Assembly (NCBI GenBank): GCA_037013495.1
Contig: JAZDXN010000026.1
Location: forward strand, 3,162,001 to 3,226,000
Direction: 5' to 3'
DNA length: 64,000 nt
Source: Hippophae tibetana
Lineage: Eukaryota; Streptophyta; Magnoliopsida; Rosales; Elaeagnaceae
Made by a program: the position numbers and the translations under genes. The notes beneath the pieces are model-generated. The model did no database searches, was not told the origin of the DNA, and worked only from the letters and a program-made list of their open reading frames with translations. Of the stretch, positions 42,301 to 56,669 are shown piece after piece. Numbering within the stretch: position 1 is the stretch's first letter; each line of letters starts with the position of its first letter.

Positions 42301-45154
42301 TAACTTTTGACTCGGGTATCGAAACCACTCTTATTATATATCAAATCGAATCTCGTATTAAATTACACAATATTTTTTGGTACAACATAGGAAAATCGTT
42401 TTTGTACCAAAATTACATCATTTACATCACTTAATAGGTTTTTAAAGCCATTTTCATTTTTCTTACTTTTGGTTTAATTCAATAGAGCTATATAGTAGAT
42501 ATTGGTGCCGACCTAGGGCTGTTTCTTTATATTTTCAATCAGTCTCTATTCTTCACAAAAAATAAGAGAAGAGAAAAAGAAAGAGGATGTCTTTCACATT
42601 TTGAAAAACAACAAAACATTTGGTAGATATGAGTTACAACTTTCAACGGAGAGAACTTTTGACTCAGGTATCGAAACCACAATTATAATATATCAAATCG
42701 AAGCTCATTTCAAATTACACAATATGTTTTGGTCCCACCAAGGAAAATAGTTTTTGTACCAAAATTACATCGTTTAAATCACTTACCGTGTGTTTAAAGC
42801 TTTTGACGCACCATTTGCATTTTTCTTACTTTTGGTTAAATCAATAGAGCTATACAAAAGATATTGGTACCGACCTAGGGTTGTTTATTTATATTTCCAA
42901 TAAGTCTCTATTATTCAATAAAAAATAAGAGAAGAGAAAAAGAAAGAGTGTGGCGTTCACATTTTCAAAAACAACAAAACATTTGGTAAATATGAGTTAC
43001 AACTTTCAATGGAGATAACTTTTGACTCGGGTATCGAAACCACTATTATTATATATCAAATCGAATCTCATATTAAATTACACAATATTTTTTGGTACAA
43101 CATAGGAAAATCTTTTTTGTACCAAAATTACATCATTTACATCACTTAATAGGTTTTTAAAGTTTGTGACGCACCATTTTCATTTTTCTTACGTTTGGTT
43201 TAATTCAATAGAGCTATATAGTAGATATTGGTGCCGACCTAGGGCTGTTTTTTTATATTTTCAATCAGTCTCTATTCTTCACAAAAAAAAAGAGAAGAGA
43301 AAAAGAAAGAGGATGCCGTTCCCATTTTCAAAAACAACAAAACATTTGGTAAATATGAGTTACAGCTTTCAACGGAGATAACTTTTGACTCGGGTATCGA
43401 AACCACTATTATAATATATCAAATTGGAGCTCGTTTTAAATTACACAATATGGTTTGGTCGCACCGAGGAAAATCATTTTTGTACCCAAATTACATCGTT
43501 TACTTAACTTACCGAGGGTTTAAAGTTTTTCACGCACCATTTTCATTTTACTTAGTTCTAGTTTAATTCAATAGAGCTATAAAGGAGATATTGGTGCCAA
43601 CCTAGGGTTGTTTCTTTATATTTTCAATCAGTGTCTATTCTTCACAAAAAATAAGAGAAGAGAAAAAGAAAGAGGATGTCTTTCACATTTTGAAAAACAA
43701 CAAAACATTTGGTAAATATGAGTTACAGCTTTCAACGGAGATAACTTTTGACTCGGGTATCGAAACCACTCTTATTATATATCAAATCGAATCTCGTATT
43801 AAATTACACAATATTTTTTGGTACAACATAGGAAAATCGTTTTTGTACCAAAATTACATCATTTACATCACTTAATAGGTTTTTAAAGCCATTTTCATTT
43901 TTCTTACTTTTGGTTTAATTCAATAGAGCTATATAGTAGATATTGGTGCCGACCTAGGGCTGTTTCTTTATATTTTCAATCAGTCTCTATTCTTCACAAA
44001 AAATAAGAGAAGAGAAAAAGAAAGAGGATGTCTTTCACATTTTGAAAAACAACAAAACATTTGGTAGATATGAGTTACAACTTTCAACGGAGAGAACTTT
44101 TGACTCAGGTATCGAAACCACAATTATAATATATCAAATCGAAGCTCATTTCAAATTACACAATATGTTTTGGTCCCACCAAGGATAATAGTTTTTGTAC
44201 CAAAATTACATCGTTTACATCACTTACCGTGTGTTTAAAGCTTTTGACGCACCATTTGCATTTTTCTTACTTTTGGTTAAATCAATAGAGCTATACAAAA
44301 GATATTGGTACCGACCTAGGGTTGTTTATTTATATTTCCAATAAGTCTCTATTATTCAATAAAAAATAAGAGAAGAGAAAAAGAAAGAGTGTGGCGTTCA
44401 CATTTTCAAAAACAACAAAACATTTGGTAAATATGAGTTACAACTTTCAATGGAGATAACTTTGGACTCGGGTATCGAAACCACTATTATTATATATCAA
44501 ATCGAATCTCATATTAAATTACACAATATTTTTTGGTCCAACATACGAAAATCTTTTTTGTACCAAAATTACATCATTTACATCACTTAATAGGTTTTTA
44601 AAGTTTGTGACGCACCATTTTCATTTTTCTTACGTTTGGTTTAATTCAATAGAGCTATATAGTAGATATTGGTGCCGACCTAGGGCTGTTTTTTTATATT
44701 TTCAATCAGTCTCTATTCTTCACAAAAAAAAAGAGAAGAGAAAAAGAAAGAGGATGCCGTTCCCATTTTCAAAAACAACAAAACATTTGGTAAATATGAG
44801 TTACAGCTTTCAACGGAGATAACTTTTGACTCGGGTATCGAAACCACTATTATAATATATCAAATTGGAGCTCGTTTTAAATTACACAATATGGTTTGGT
44901 CGCACCGAGGAAAATCATTTTTGTACCCAAATTACATCGTTTACTTAACTTACCGAGGGTTTAAAGTTTTTCACGCACTATTTTCATTTTACTTAGTTCT
45001 AGTTTAATTCAATACAGCTATAAAGGAGATATTGGTGCCAACCTAGGGTTGTTTCTTTATATTTTGAATAACTCTCTATTTTTTCAAGAAAAAAATAAGA
45101 GAATAGAAAAAAAAGAGGATGTCGTTCACATTTTGAAAAACAACAAAACATTTG
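39375..45154. repeat. HOR block: four C-E-F-G tetramers
   Basis: Class C starts fall at 39375, 40823, 42271, 43712 and 45155, giving units of 1448, 1448, 1441 and 1443 bp. All C copies carry CCACTCTTATTATA. This is a second, independent tetrameric HOR with a different monomer set from the 1443-bp A-B-C-D unit. Length differences come mainly from A-run lengths in the G-C junction. Confidence 0.88.
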
Positions 45155-48100
45155 GTAAATATGAGTTACAGCTTTCAACGGAGATAACTTTTGACTCGGG
45201 TATCGAAACCACTCTTATTATATATCAAATCGAATCTCGTATTAAATTACACAATATTTTTTGGTACAACATAGGAAAATCGTTTTTGTACCAAAATTAC
45301 ATCATTTACATCACTTAATAGGTTTTTAAAGCCATTTTCATTTTTCTTACTTTTGGTTTAATTCAATAGAGCTATATAGTAGATAGTGGTGCCGACCTAG
45401 GGCTGTTTCTTTATATTTTCAATCAGTCTCTATTCTTCACAAAAAATAAGAGAAGAGAAAAAGAAAGAGGATGTCTTTCACATTTTGAAAAACAACAAAA
45501 CATTTGGTAGATATGAGTTACAACTTTCAACGGAGAGAACTTTTGACTCAGGTATCGAAACCACAATTATAATATATCAAATCGGAGCTCATTTCAAATT
45601 ACACAATATGTTTTGGTCCCACCAAGGAAAATAGTTTTTGTACCAAAATTACATTGTTTACATCACTTATCGTGGGTTTAAAGTTTTTGACGCACCATTT
45701 TCATTTTTCTTACTTTTGGTTAAATCAATAGAGCTATATAAAAGATATTGGTACCGACCTAGGGTTGTTTATTTATATTTCTAATAAGTCTCTATTATTC
45801 AATAAAAAATAAGAGAAGAGAAAAAGAAAGAGTGTGGCGTTCACATTTTCAAAAACAACAAAACATTTGGTAAATATGAGTTACAACTTTCAACGGAGAT
45901 AACTTTTGACTCGGGTATCGAAACCACTATTAATATATATCAAATCGAAGCTCGTATTAAATTACACAGTATTTTTTGGTCCAGCCCAAGAAAATCGTTT
46001 TTGTACCCAAATTACATCGTTTACATCACTTAATAGGTGTTTAAAGTTTGTCACGCACCATTTTCATTTTTCTTACTTTTGGTTTAATTCAATAGAGCTA
46101 TATAGGAGATATTGGTGCGGACCTAGGGTTTTTTATTTATATTTCCAATAAGTCTCTATTATTCAATAAAAAATAAGAGAAGAGAAAAAGAAAGAGTGTG
46201 GCGTTCACATTTTCAAAAACAACAAAACATTTGGTAAATATGAGTTACAGCTTTCAACGGAGATAACTTTTGACTCGTGTATCGAAACCACTATTATTAT
46301 ATATCAAATCGAATCTCGTATTAAATTACAAAATATTTTTTGGTACAACATAGGAAAATCGTTTTTGTACCAAAATTACATCATTTACATCACTTAATAG
46401 GTTTTTAATATTTGTGACGCACCATTTTCATTTTTCTTACTTTTGGTTTAATTCAATAGAGCTATATAGTAGATATTGGTGCCGACCTAGGGCTGTTTCT
46501 TTATATTTTCAATCAGTCTCTATTCTTCACAAAAAATAAGAGAAGAGAAAAAGAAAGAGGATGTCTTTCACATTTTGAAAAACAACAAAACATTTGGTAG
46601 ATATGAGTTACAACTTTCAACGGAGATAACTTTTGACTCGGGTTTCGAAACCACTATTATAATATATCAAATCGGAGCTCATTTCAAATTACACAATATG
46701 TTTTGGTCCCACCATGGAAAATAGTTTTTGTACCAAAATTACATCGTTTACATCACTTACCGTGTGTTTAAAGTTTTTGACGCACCATTTGCATTTTTCT
46801 TACTTTTGGTTAAATCAATAGAGCTATACAAAAGATATTGGTACCGACTTAGGGTTGTTTATTTATATTTCCAATAATTCTCTATTATTCAATAAAAAAT
46901 AAGAGAAGAGAAAAAGAAAGAGTGTGGCGTTCACATTTTCAAAAACAACAAAACATTTGGTAAATATGAGTTACAGCTTTCAACGGAGATAACTTTTGAC
47001 TCGGGTATCAAAACCACTATTATTATATATCAAATCGAATCTCGTATTAAATTACACAATATATTTTGGTACAACATAGGAAAATCTTTTTTGTACCAAA
47101 ATTACAGCATTTACATCACTTAATAGGTTTTTAAAGTTTGTGACGCACTATTTTCTTTTTTCTTACGTTTGGTTTAATTCAATAGAGCTATATAGTAGAT
47201 ATTGGTGCCGACCTAGGGCTGTTTCTTTATATTTTCAATCAGTCTCTATTCTTCACAAAAAAAAAAGAGAAGAGAAAAAGAAAAAGGATGCCGTTCCCAT
47301 TTTCAAAAACAACATAACATTTGGTAAATATGAGTTACAGCTTTCAACGGAGATAACTTTTGACTCGGGTATCGAAACAACTATTATAATATATCAAATC
47401 GGAGCTCGTTTTAAATTACACAATATGGTTTGGTCGCACCGAGGAAAATCATATTTGTTCCCAAATTACATCGTTTACTTAACTTACCGAGGGTTTAATG
47501 TTTTTCACGCACCATTTTCATTTTACTTTGTTCTAGTTTAATTCAATAGAGCTATAAAGGAGATATTGGTGCCAACCTAGGGTTGTTTCTTTATATTTTG
47601 AATAAGTCTCTATTTTTCAAGAAAAAAATAAGAGAATAGAAAAAAAAAGAGGATGTCGTTCACATTTTGAAAAACAACAAAACATTTGGTAAATATGAGT
47701 TACAGCTTTCAACGGAGATAACTTTTGACTCGGGTATCGAAACCACTATTAATATATATCAAATCAAAGCTCGTATTAAATTACACAGTATTTTTTGGTC
47801 CAGCCCAAGAAAATCGTTTTTGTACCCAAATTACATCGTTTACATCACTTAATAGGTGTTTAAAGTTTGTGACGCACCATTTTCATTTTTCTTACTTTTG
47901 GTTTAATTCAATAGAGCTATATAGAAGATATTGGTGCGGACCTAGGGTTGTTTATTTATATTTCCAATAAGTCTCTATTATTCAATAAAAAATAAGAGAA
48001 GAGAAAAAGAAAGAGTGTGGCGTTCACATTTTCAAAAACAACAAAACATTTGGTAAATATGAGTTACAGCTTTCAACGGAGATAACTTTTGACTCGGGTA

Positions 48101-51100
48101 TTGAAACCACTATTATTATATATCAAATCGGATCTCGTATTAAATTACACAACATTTTTTGGTACAACATAGGAAAATCGTTTTTGTACCAAAATTACAT
48201 CATTTACATCACTTAATAGGTTTTTAAAGCCATTTTCATTTTTCTTACTTTTGGTTTAATTCAATAGAGCTATATAGTAGATATTGGTGCCGACCTAGGG
48301 CTGTTTCTTTATATTTTCAATCAGTCTCTATTCTTCACAAAAAATAAGAGAAGAGAAAAAGAAAGAGGATGTCTTTCACATTTTGAAAAACAACAAAACA
48401 TTTGGTAGATATGAGTTACAACTTTCAATGGAGATAACTTTTGACTCAGGTATCGAAACAACTATTATAATATATCAAATCGGAGCTCGTTTCAAATTAC
48501 ACAATATTTTTTGGTCCCACCAAGGAAAATAGTTTTTGTACCAAAATTACATCGTTTACATTACTTATCGTGTGTTTAAAGTTTTTGACGCACCATTATC
48601 ATTTTTCTTAATTCTGGTTTAATTCAATAGAGCTATACAAGAGATATTGGTGCCGACCTAGGGTTGTTTATTTATATTTTCAATAAGTCTCTATTATTCA
48701 ACAAAAAAAATTAGAGAAGAGAAAAGGAAATAGGATGTCGTTCACATTTTCAAAAACAACAAAACATTTGGTAAATATGAGTTATAACTTTCAAAAGAGA
48801 TAACTTTTGACTCGGGTATCGAAACCACTATTAATATATATCAAATCGAAGCTCGTATTAAATTACACAGTATTTTTTGGTCCAGCCCAAGAAAATCGTT
48901 TTTGTACCCAAATTACATCGTTTACATCACTTAATAGGTGTTTAAAGTTTGTGACGCACCATTTTCATTTTTCTTACTTTTGGTTTAATTCAAAAGAGCT
49001 ATATAGGAGATATTGGTGCGGACCTAGGGCTGTTTCTTTATATTTCCAATCATTCTCTATTCTTCACAAAAAATAAGAGAAGAGAAAAAAGAAAGAGGAT
49101 GTCGTTCACATTTTCAAAAACAACAAAACATTTTGTAAATATGAGTTACAGCTTTCAACGGAGATACCTTTTGACTCGGGTATCGAAACCACTATTAATA
49201 TATATCAAATCAAATCTCCTATTAAATTACACAATATTTTTTGGTCCCGCCAAAGAAAATCGTTTTTGTACCCAAATTAATTCGTTTACATCACTTAATA
49301 AGTGTTTAAATTTTGTGACGCACCATTTTTATTTTTCTTACTTTTGGTTTAATTCAATAGAGCTATATAGGAGATATTGGTGCCGACCTAGGATTGTTTC
49401 TTTATATTTTCAATCAGTGTCTATTCTTCACAAAAAATAAGAGAAGAGAAAAGAAAGAGGATGTCTTTCACATTTTGAAAAACAACAAAACATTTGGTAA
49501 ATATGAGTTACAGCTTTCAACGGAGATAACTTTTGACTCGGGTATCGAAACCACTATTATTATATATCAAATCGAATCTCATATTAAATTACACAATATT
49601 TTTTGGTACAACATAGGAAAATCGTTTTTGTACCAAAATTACATCATTTACATCACTTAATAGGTTTTTAAAGCCATTTTCATTTTTCTTACTTTTGGTT
49701 TAATTCAATAGAGCTATATAGTAGATATTGGTGCCGACCTAGGGTTGTTTCTTTATATTTTCAATCAGTGTCTATTCTTCACAAAAAATAAGAGAAGAGA
49801 AAAGAAAGAGGATGTCGTTCACATTTTCAAAAACAACAAAACATTTTGTAAATATGAGTTACAGCTTTCAACGGAGATTCCTTTTGACTCGGGTATCGAA
49901 ACCACTATTAATATATATCAAATCAAATCTCCTATTAAATTACACAATATTTTTTGGTCCCGCCAAAGAAAATCGTTTTTGTACCCAAATTAATTCGTTT
50001 ACATCACTTAATAAGTGTTTAAATTTTGTGACGCACCATTTTTATTTTTCTTACTTTTGGTTTAATTCAATAGAGCTATATAGGAGATATTGGTGCCGAC
50101 CTAGGGTTGTTTCTTTATATTTTCAATCAGTGTCTATTCTTCACAAAAAATAAGAGAAGAGAAAAAGAAAGAGGATGTCTTTCACATTTTGAAAAACAAC
50201 AAAACATTTGGTAGATATGAGTTACAACTTTCAACGGAGATAACTTTTGACTCGGGTATCGAAACCACTATTATTATATATCAAATCGAATCTCGTATTA
50301 AATTACACAATATTTTTTGGTACAACATAGGAAAATCGTTTTTGTACCAAAATTACATCATTTACATCACTTAATAGGTTTTTAAAGTTTGTGACGCACC
50401 ATTTTTATTTTTCTTACTTTTGGTTTAATTCAATAGAGCTATATAGTAGATGTTGGTGCCGACCTAGGGCTGTTTCTTTATATTTTCAATCAGTCTCTAT
50501 TCTTCACAAAAAATAAGAGAAGAGAAAAAGAAAGAGGATGACTTTCACATTTAGAAAAACAACAAAACATTTGGTAGATATGAGTTACAACTTTCAACGG
50601 AGAGAACTTTTGACTCAGGTATCGAAACCACAATTATAATATATCAAATCGAAGCTCATTTCAAATTACACAATATGTTTTGGTCCCACCAAGGAAAATA
50701 GTTTTTGTACCAAAATTACATCGTTTACATCACTTACCGTGTGTTTAAAGTTTTTGACGCACCATTTGCATTTTTCTTACTTTTGGTTAAATCAATAGAG
50801 CTATACAAAAGATATTGGTACCAACCTAGGGTTGTTTATTTATATTTCTAATAAGTCTCTATTATTCAATAAAAAATAAGAGAAGAGAAAAAGAAAGAGT
50901 GTGGCGTTCACATTTTCAAAAACAACAAAACATTTGGTAAATATGAGTTACAACTTTCAACGGAGATAACTTTTGACTCGGGTATCGAAACCACTATTAA
51001 TATATATCAAATCGAAGCTCGTATTAAATTACACAGTATTTTTTGGTCCAGCCCAAGAAAATCGTTTTTGTACCCAAATTACATCGTTTACATCACTTAA

Positions 51101-54100
51101 TAGGTGTTTAAAGTTTGTGACGCACCATTTTCATTTTTCTTACTTTTGGTTTAATTCAATAGAGCTATATAGGAGATATTGGTGCGGACCTAGGGTTTTT
51201 TATTTATATTTCCAATAAGTATCTATTATTCAATAAAAAATAAGAGAAGAGAAAAAGAAAGAGTGTGGCTTTCACATTTTCAAAAACAACAAAACATTTG
51301 GTAAATATGAGTTACAGCTTTCAACGGAGATAACTTTTGACTCGTGTATCGAAACCACTATTATTATATATCAAATCGAATCTCGTATTAAATTACACAA
51401 TATTTTTTGGTACAACATAGGAAAATCGTTTTTGTACCAAAATTACATCATTTACATCACTTAATAGGTTTTTAATGTTTGTGACGCACCATTTTCATTT
51501 TTCTTACTTTTGGTTTAATTCAATAGAGCTATATAGTAGATATTGGTGCCGACCTAGGGATGTTTCTTTATATTTTCAATCAGTGTCTATTCTTCACAAA
51601 AAATAAGAGAAGAGAAAAAGAAAGAGGATGTCTTTCACATTTTGAAAAACAACAAAACATTTGGTAGATATGAGTTACAACTTTCAACGGAGATAACTTT
51701 TGACTCGGGTTTCGAAACCACTATTATAATATATCAAATCGTAGCTAATTTCAAATTACACAATATGTTTTGGTCCCACCATGGAAAATAGTTTTTGTAC
51801 CAAAATTACATCGTTTACAACACTTACCGTGTGTTTAAAGTTTTTGACGCACCATTTGCATTTTTCTTACTTTTGGTTAAATCAATAGAGCTATACAAAA
51901 GATATTGGTACCGACCTAGGGTTGTTTATTTATATTTCCAATAAGTCTATATTATTCAATAAAAAATAAGAGAAGAGAAAAAGAAAGAGTGTGGCGTTCA
52001 CATTTTCAAAAACAACAAAACATTTGGTAAATATGAGTTACAACTTTCAATGGAGATAACTTTGGACTCGGGTATCGAAACCACTATTATTATATATCAA
52101 ATCGAATCTCATATTAAATTACACAATATTTTTTGGTCCAACATACGAAAATCTTTTTTGTACCAAAATTACATCATTTACATCACTTAATAGGTTTTTA
52201 AAGTTTGTGACGCACCATTTTCATTTTTCTTACTTTTGGTTTAATTCAATAGAGCTATATAGTAGATATTGGTGCCGACCTAGGGATGTTTCTTTATATT
52301 TTCAATCAGTGTCTATTCTTCACAAAAAATAAGAGAAGAGAAAAAGAAAGAGAATGTCTTTCACATTTTGAAAAACAACAAAACATTTGGTAGATATGAG
52401 TTACAACTTTCAACGGAGATAACTTTTGACTCGGGTTTCGAAACCACTATTATAATATATCAAATCGTAGCTAATTTCAAATTACACAATATGTTTTGGT
52501 CCCACCATGGAAAATAGTTTTTGTACCAAAATTACATCCTTTACAACACTTACCGTGTGTTTAAAGTTTTTGACGCACCATTTGCATTTTTCTTACTTTT
52601 GGTTAAATCAATAGAGCTATACAAAAGATATTGGTACCGACCTAGGGTTGTTTATTTATATTTCCAATAAGTCTCTATTATTCAATAAAAAATAAGAGAA
52701 GAGAAAAAGAAAGAGTGTGGCGTTCACATTTTCAAAAACAACAAAACATTTGGTAAATATGAGTTACAGATTTCAACGGAGATAACTTTTGACTCGGGTA
52801 TCAAAACCACTATTATTATATATCAAATCGAATCTCGTATTAAATTACACAATATGTTTTGGTACAACATAGGAAAATCTTTTTTGTACCAAAATTACAT
52901 AATTTACATCACTTAATAGGTTTTTAAAGTTTGTGAAGCACTATTTTCTTTTTTCTTACGTTTGGTTTAATTCAATAGAGCTATATAGTAGATATTGGTG
53001 CCGACCTAGGGCTGTTTCTTTATATTTTCAATCAGTCTCTATTCTTCACAAAAAAAAGAGAAGAGAAAAAGAAAAAGGATGTCGTTCCCATTTTCAAAAA
53101 CAACATAACATTTGGTAAATATGAGTTACAGCTTTCAACGGAGATAACTTTTGACTCGGGTATCGAAACCACTATTATAATATATCAAATCGGAGCTCGT
53201 TTTAAATTACACAATATGGTTTGGTCGCACCGAGGAAAATCATTTTTGTACCTAAATTACATCGTTTACTTAACTTACCGAGGGTTTAATGTTTTTCACG
53301 CACCATTTTCATTTTACTTAGTTATAGTTTAATTCAATAGAGCTATAAAGGAGATATTGGTGCCAACCTAGGGTTGTTTCTTTATATTTTGAATAAGTCT
53401 CTATTTTTCAAGAAAAAATTAAGAGAATAGAAAAAAAAGAGGATGTCGTTCACATTTTGAAAAACAACAAAACATTTGGTAAATATGAGTTACAGCTTTC
53501 AACGGAGATAACTTTTGACTCGGGTATCGAAACCACTATTAATATATATAAAATCGAAGCTCGTATTAAATTACACAGTATTTTTTGGTCCAGCCCAAGA
53601 AAATCGTTTTTGTACCCAAATTACATCGTTTACATCACTTAATAGGTGTTTAAAGTTTGTGACGCACCATTTTCATTTTTCTTACTTTTGGTTTAATTCA
53701 ATAGAGCTATATAGTAGATATTGGTGCCGACCTAGGGCTGTTTCTTTATATTTTCAATCAGTCTCTATTCTTCACAAAAAATAAGAGAAGAGAAAAAGAA
53801 AGAGGATGTCTTTCACATTTTGAAAAATAACAAAACATTTGGTAGATATGAGTTACAACTTTCAACGGAGATAACTTTTGACTCAGGTATCGAAACCACT
53901 ATTATAATATATCAAATCGGAGCTCATTTGAAATTACACAATATATTTTTGTCGAACCGAGGAAAATAGTTTTTCTACCAAAATTACATCGTTTACATCA
54001 GTTATCGTGTGTTTAAAGTTTTTGACGCACCATTTGCATTTTTCTTAATTCTGGTTTAATTCAATAGAGCTATACAAGAGATATTGGTGCCGACCTAGGG

Positions 54101-56647
54101 TTGTTTATTTATATTTTCAATAAGTCTCTATTATTCAACAAAAAAAACTAGAGAAGAGAAAAGGAAAGAGGATGTCGTTCACATTTGCAAAAATAATAAA
54201 ACATTTGGTAAATATGAGTTATAACTTTCAAAAGAGATAACTTTTGACTCGGGTATCGAAACCACTATTATAATATATCAAATCGGAGCTCATTTCAAAT
54301 TACACAATATTTTTTGGGCCCACCAAGGAAAATAGTTTTTGTACCAAAATTACATCGTTTACATCACTTATCGTGTGTTTAAAGTTTTTGACGGACCATT
54401 TTCATTTTTCTTAATTCTGGTTTAATTCAATAGAGCTATACAAGAGATATTGGTGCCGACCTAGGGTTGTTTATTTATATTTTCAATAAGTCTCTATTAT
54501 TCAACAAAAAAATTTAGAGAAGAGAAAAGGAAATAGGATGTCGTTCACATTTTCAAAAACAACAAAACATTTGGTAAATATGAGTTATAACTTTCAAAAG
54601 AGATAACTTTTGACTCGGGTATCGAAACCACTATTAACATATATCAAATCGAAGCTCGTATTAAATTACACAGTATTTTTTGGTCCAGCCCAAGAAAATC
54701 GTTTTTGTACCCAAATTACATCGTTTACATCACTTAATAGGTGTTTAAAGTTTGTGACGCACCATTTTCATTTTTCTTACTTTTGGTTTAATTCAATAGA
54801 GCTATATAGGAGATATTGGTGCGGACCTAGGGCGGTTTCTTTATATTTCCAATCAGTCTCTATTCTTCACAAAAAATAAGAGAAGAGAAAAAAGAAAGAG
54901 GATGTCGTTCACATTTTCAAAAACAACAAAACATTTGGTAAATATGAGTTACAGCTTTCAACGGAGATACCTTTTGACTCGGGTATCGAAACCACTATTA
55001 ATATATATCAAATCGAATCTCGTATTAAATTACAAAATATTTTTTGGTCCCGCCAAAGAAAATCGTTTTTGTACCCAAATTAATTCGTTTACATCACTTA
55101 ATAGGTGTTTAAATTTTGTGACGCACCATTTTTATTTTTCTTACTTCTGGTTTTATTCAATAGAGCTATATAGGAGATATTGGTGCCGACCTAGGGTTGT
55201 TTCTTTATATTTTCAATCAGTGTCTATTCTTCACAAAAAATAAGAGAAGAGAAAAAGAAAGAGGATGTCTTTCTCATTTTGAAAAACAACAAAACATTTG
55301 GTAGATATGAGTTACAACTTTCAACGGAGATAACTTTTGACTCGGGTATCGAAACCACTATTCTAATATATCAAATCGGAGCTCATTTCAAATTACACAA
55401 TATGTTTTGGTCCCACCAAGGAAATTAGTTTTTGTAACAAAAATTATATCGTTTACATATCTTACCGTGTGTTTAAAGTTTTTGACGCACCATTTGCATT
55501 TTTCTTACTTTTGGTTAAATCAATAGAGCTATACAAAAGATATTGGTACCGACCTAGGGTTGTTTATTTATATTTCCAATAAGTCTCTATTATTCAATAA
55601 AAAATAAGAGAAGAGAAAAAGAAACAGTGTGGCGTTCACATTTTCAAAAACAACAAAACATTTGGTAAATATGAGTTACAGCTTTCAACGGAGATAACTT
55701 TTGACTCGGGTATCAAAACCACTATTATTATATATCAAATCAAATCTCGTATTAAATTACACAATATATTTTATTACAACATAGGAAAATCATTTTTGTA
55801 CCAAAATTACATCATTTACATCACTTAATAGGTTTTTAAAGTTTGTGACGCACCATTTTTATTTTTCTTACTTCTGGTTTAATTCAATAGAGCTATATAG
55901 AAGATATTGGTGCCGACCTAGGGTTGTTTCTTTATATTTTCAATCAGTGTCTATTCTTCACAAAAAAAAAAGAGAAGAGAAAAAGAAAAAGGATGCCGTT
56001 CCCATTTTCAAAAACAACAAAACATTTGGTAAATATGAGTTACAGCTTTCAACGGAGATAACTTTTGACTCGGGTATCGAAACCACTATTATAATATATC
56101 AAATCGGAGCTCATTTCAAATTACACAATATGTTTTGGTCCCACCGAGGAAAATAGTTTTTGTACCAAAATTACATCGTTTACATCACTTATCGTGTGTT
56201 TAAAGTTTTTGACGCACCATTTGCATTTTTCTTAATTCTGGTTTAATTCAATAGAGCTATACAAGAGATATTGGTGCCGACCTAGGGTTGTTTATTTATA
56301 TTTTCAATAAGTCTCTATTATTCAACAAAAAAAATTAGAGAAGAGAAAAGGAAAGAGGATGTCGTTCACATTTTCAAAAACAACAAAACATTTGGTAAAT
56401 ATGAGTTATAACTTTCAAAAGAGATAACTTTTGACTCGGGTATCGAAACGACTATTAATATATATCAAATCGAAGCTCGTATTAAATTACACAGTATTTT
56501 TTGATCCACCCCAAGAAAATCGTTTTTGTACCCAAATTACATCGTTTACATCACTTAATAGGTGTTTAAAGTTTGTGACGCACCATTTTCATTTTTCTTA
56601 CTTTTGGTTTAATTCCATAGAGCTATATAGGAGATATTGGTGCGGAC
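45155..56647. repeat. Disordered satellite flank with local dimer duplications
   Basis: Monomers remain head-to-tail at about 360 bp, but no long HOR persists. A C-E pair (45155-45869) leads into irregular order. An A-C-D/E-F-G-A stretch occurs twice (from 45870 and from 50937); the second copy holds an extra dimer, since GTAGCTAATTTC at 51741 recurs at 52467 (726 bp). A B-C dimer is repeated about 713 bp apart (49099 and 49812), both copies with CATTTTGTAAAT. Point differences from class consensus are more frequent than to the left. The last monomer (class A, from about 56395) is broken at 56647 by the retrotransposon. Confidence 0.82.
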
Positions 56648-56652
56648 TGATG

Positions 56653-56669
56653 AGTGCTCAAAAAGCACT
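56653..56669. repeat. Small inverted repeat at the LTR start
   Basis: AGTGCT (56653-56658) and AGCACT (56664-56669) form a perfect 6-bp stem around a CAAAA loop, immediately inside the TGATGA terminus. It could mark the integrase end or fold in RNA near the 3' end of U3 transcripts; this is inference. Confidence 0.6.

Larger units (their letters stand above)
1..56647. repeat. Satellite DNA array, about 360-bp monomer with higher-order repeats
   Basis: The whole interval is a head-to-tail tandem repeat. The anchor ACTCGGGTATCG or its variants recurs at 40, 404, 767, 1119, 1482, 1844, 2197 and 2561, so spacing is 352-364 bp, and this continues without a break to the retrotransposon. Each monomer contains, in order, a purine-rich tract, CATTTGGTA, the anchor, an AT-rich middle, GACGCACCATTT, and the palindrome CCTAGG in GACCTAGGG. 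Seven monomer classes can be told apart: A (TTTCAAAAGAGATAAC, CCAGCCCAAG, GTGCGGACC), B (GAGATACC, CCCGCCAAAG), C (GGTACAACATAGG and loss of TTTGTGACGCA), D (GACTCAGTTATCG), E (GAGAGAACTTTTGACTCAGG), F (TTTCAATGGAG, TTACGTTTGG) and G (GGTCGCACCGAGG, CCAACCTAGGG). High copy number, homogeneity and HOR structure are typical of centromeric or pericentromeric plant satellites. The location is inferred; I do not recognise the family by name. Confidence 0.97.

Noticed and set aside
1..56647. Over a hundred short ORFs of 60-133 codons on the + strand (types starting at 37, 329, 706, 8475, 38828 and so on)
   Set aside because: They are the same few frames repeated with every satellite monomer, overlap one another in different frames, break with single-base indels in sister copies, and show no domain, signal peptide or codon bias.
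1..56647. CRISPR array or phage-like repeat system
   Set aside because: Repeats are contiguous monomers of about 360 bp with no unique spacers, and the attached element is a plant LTR retrotransposon.
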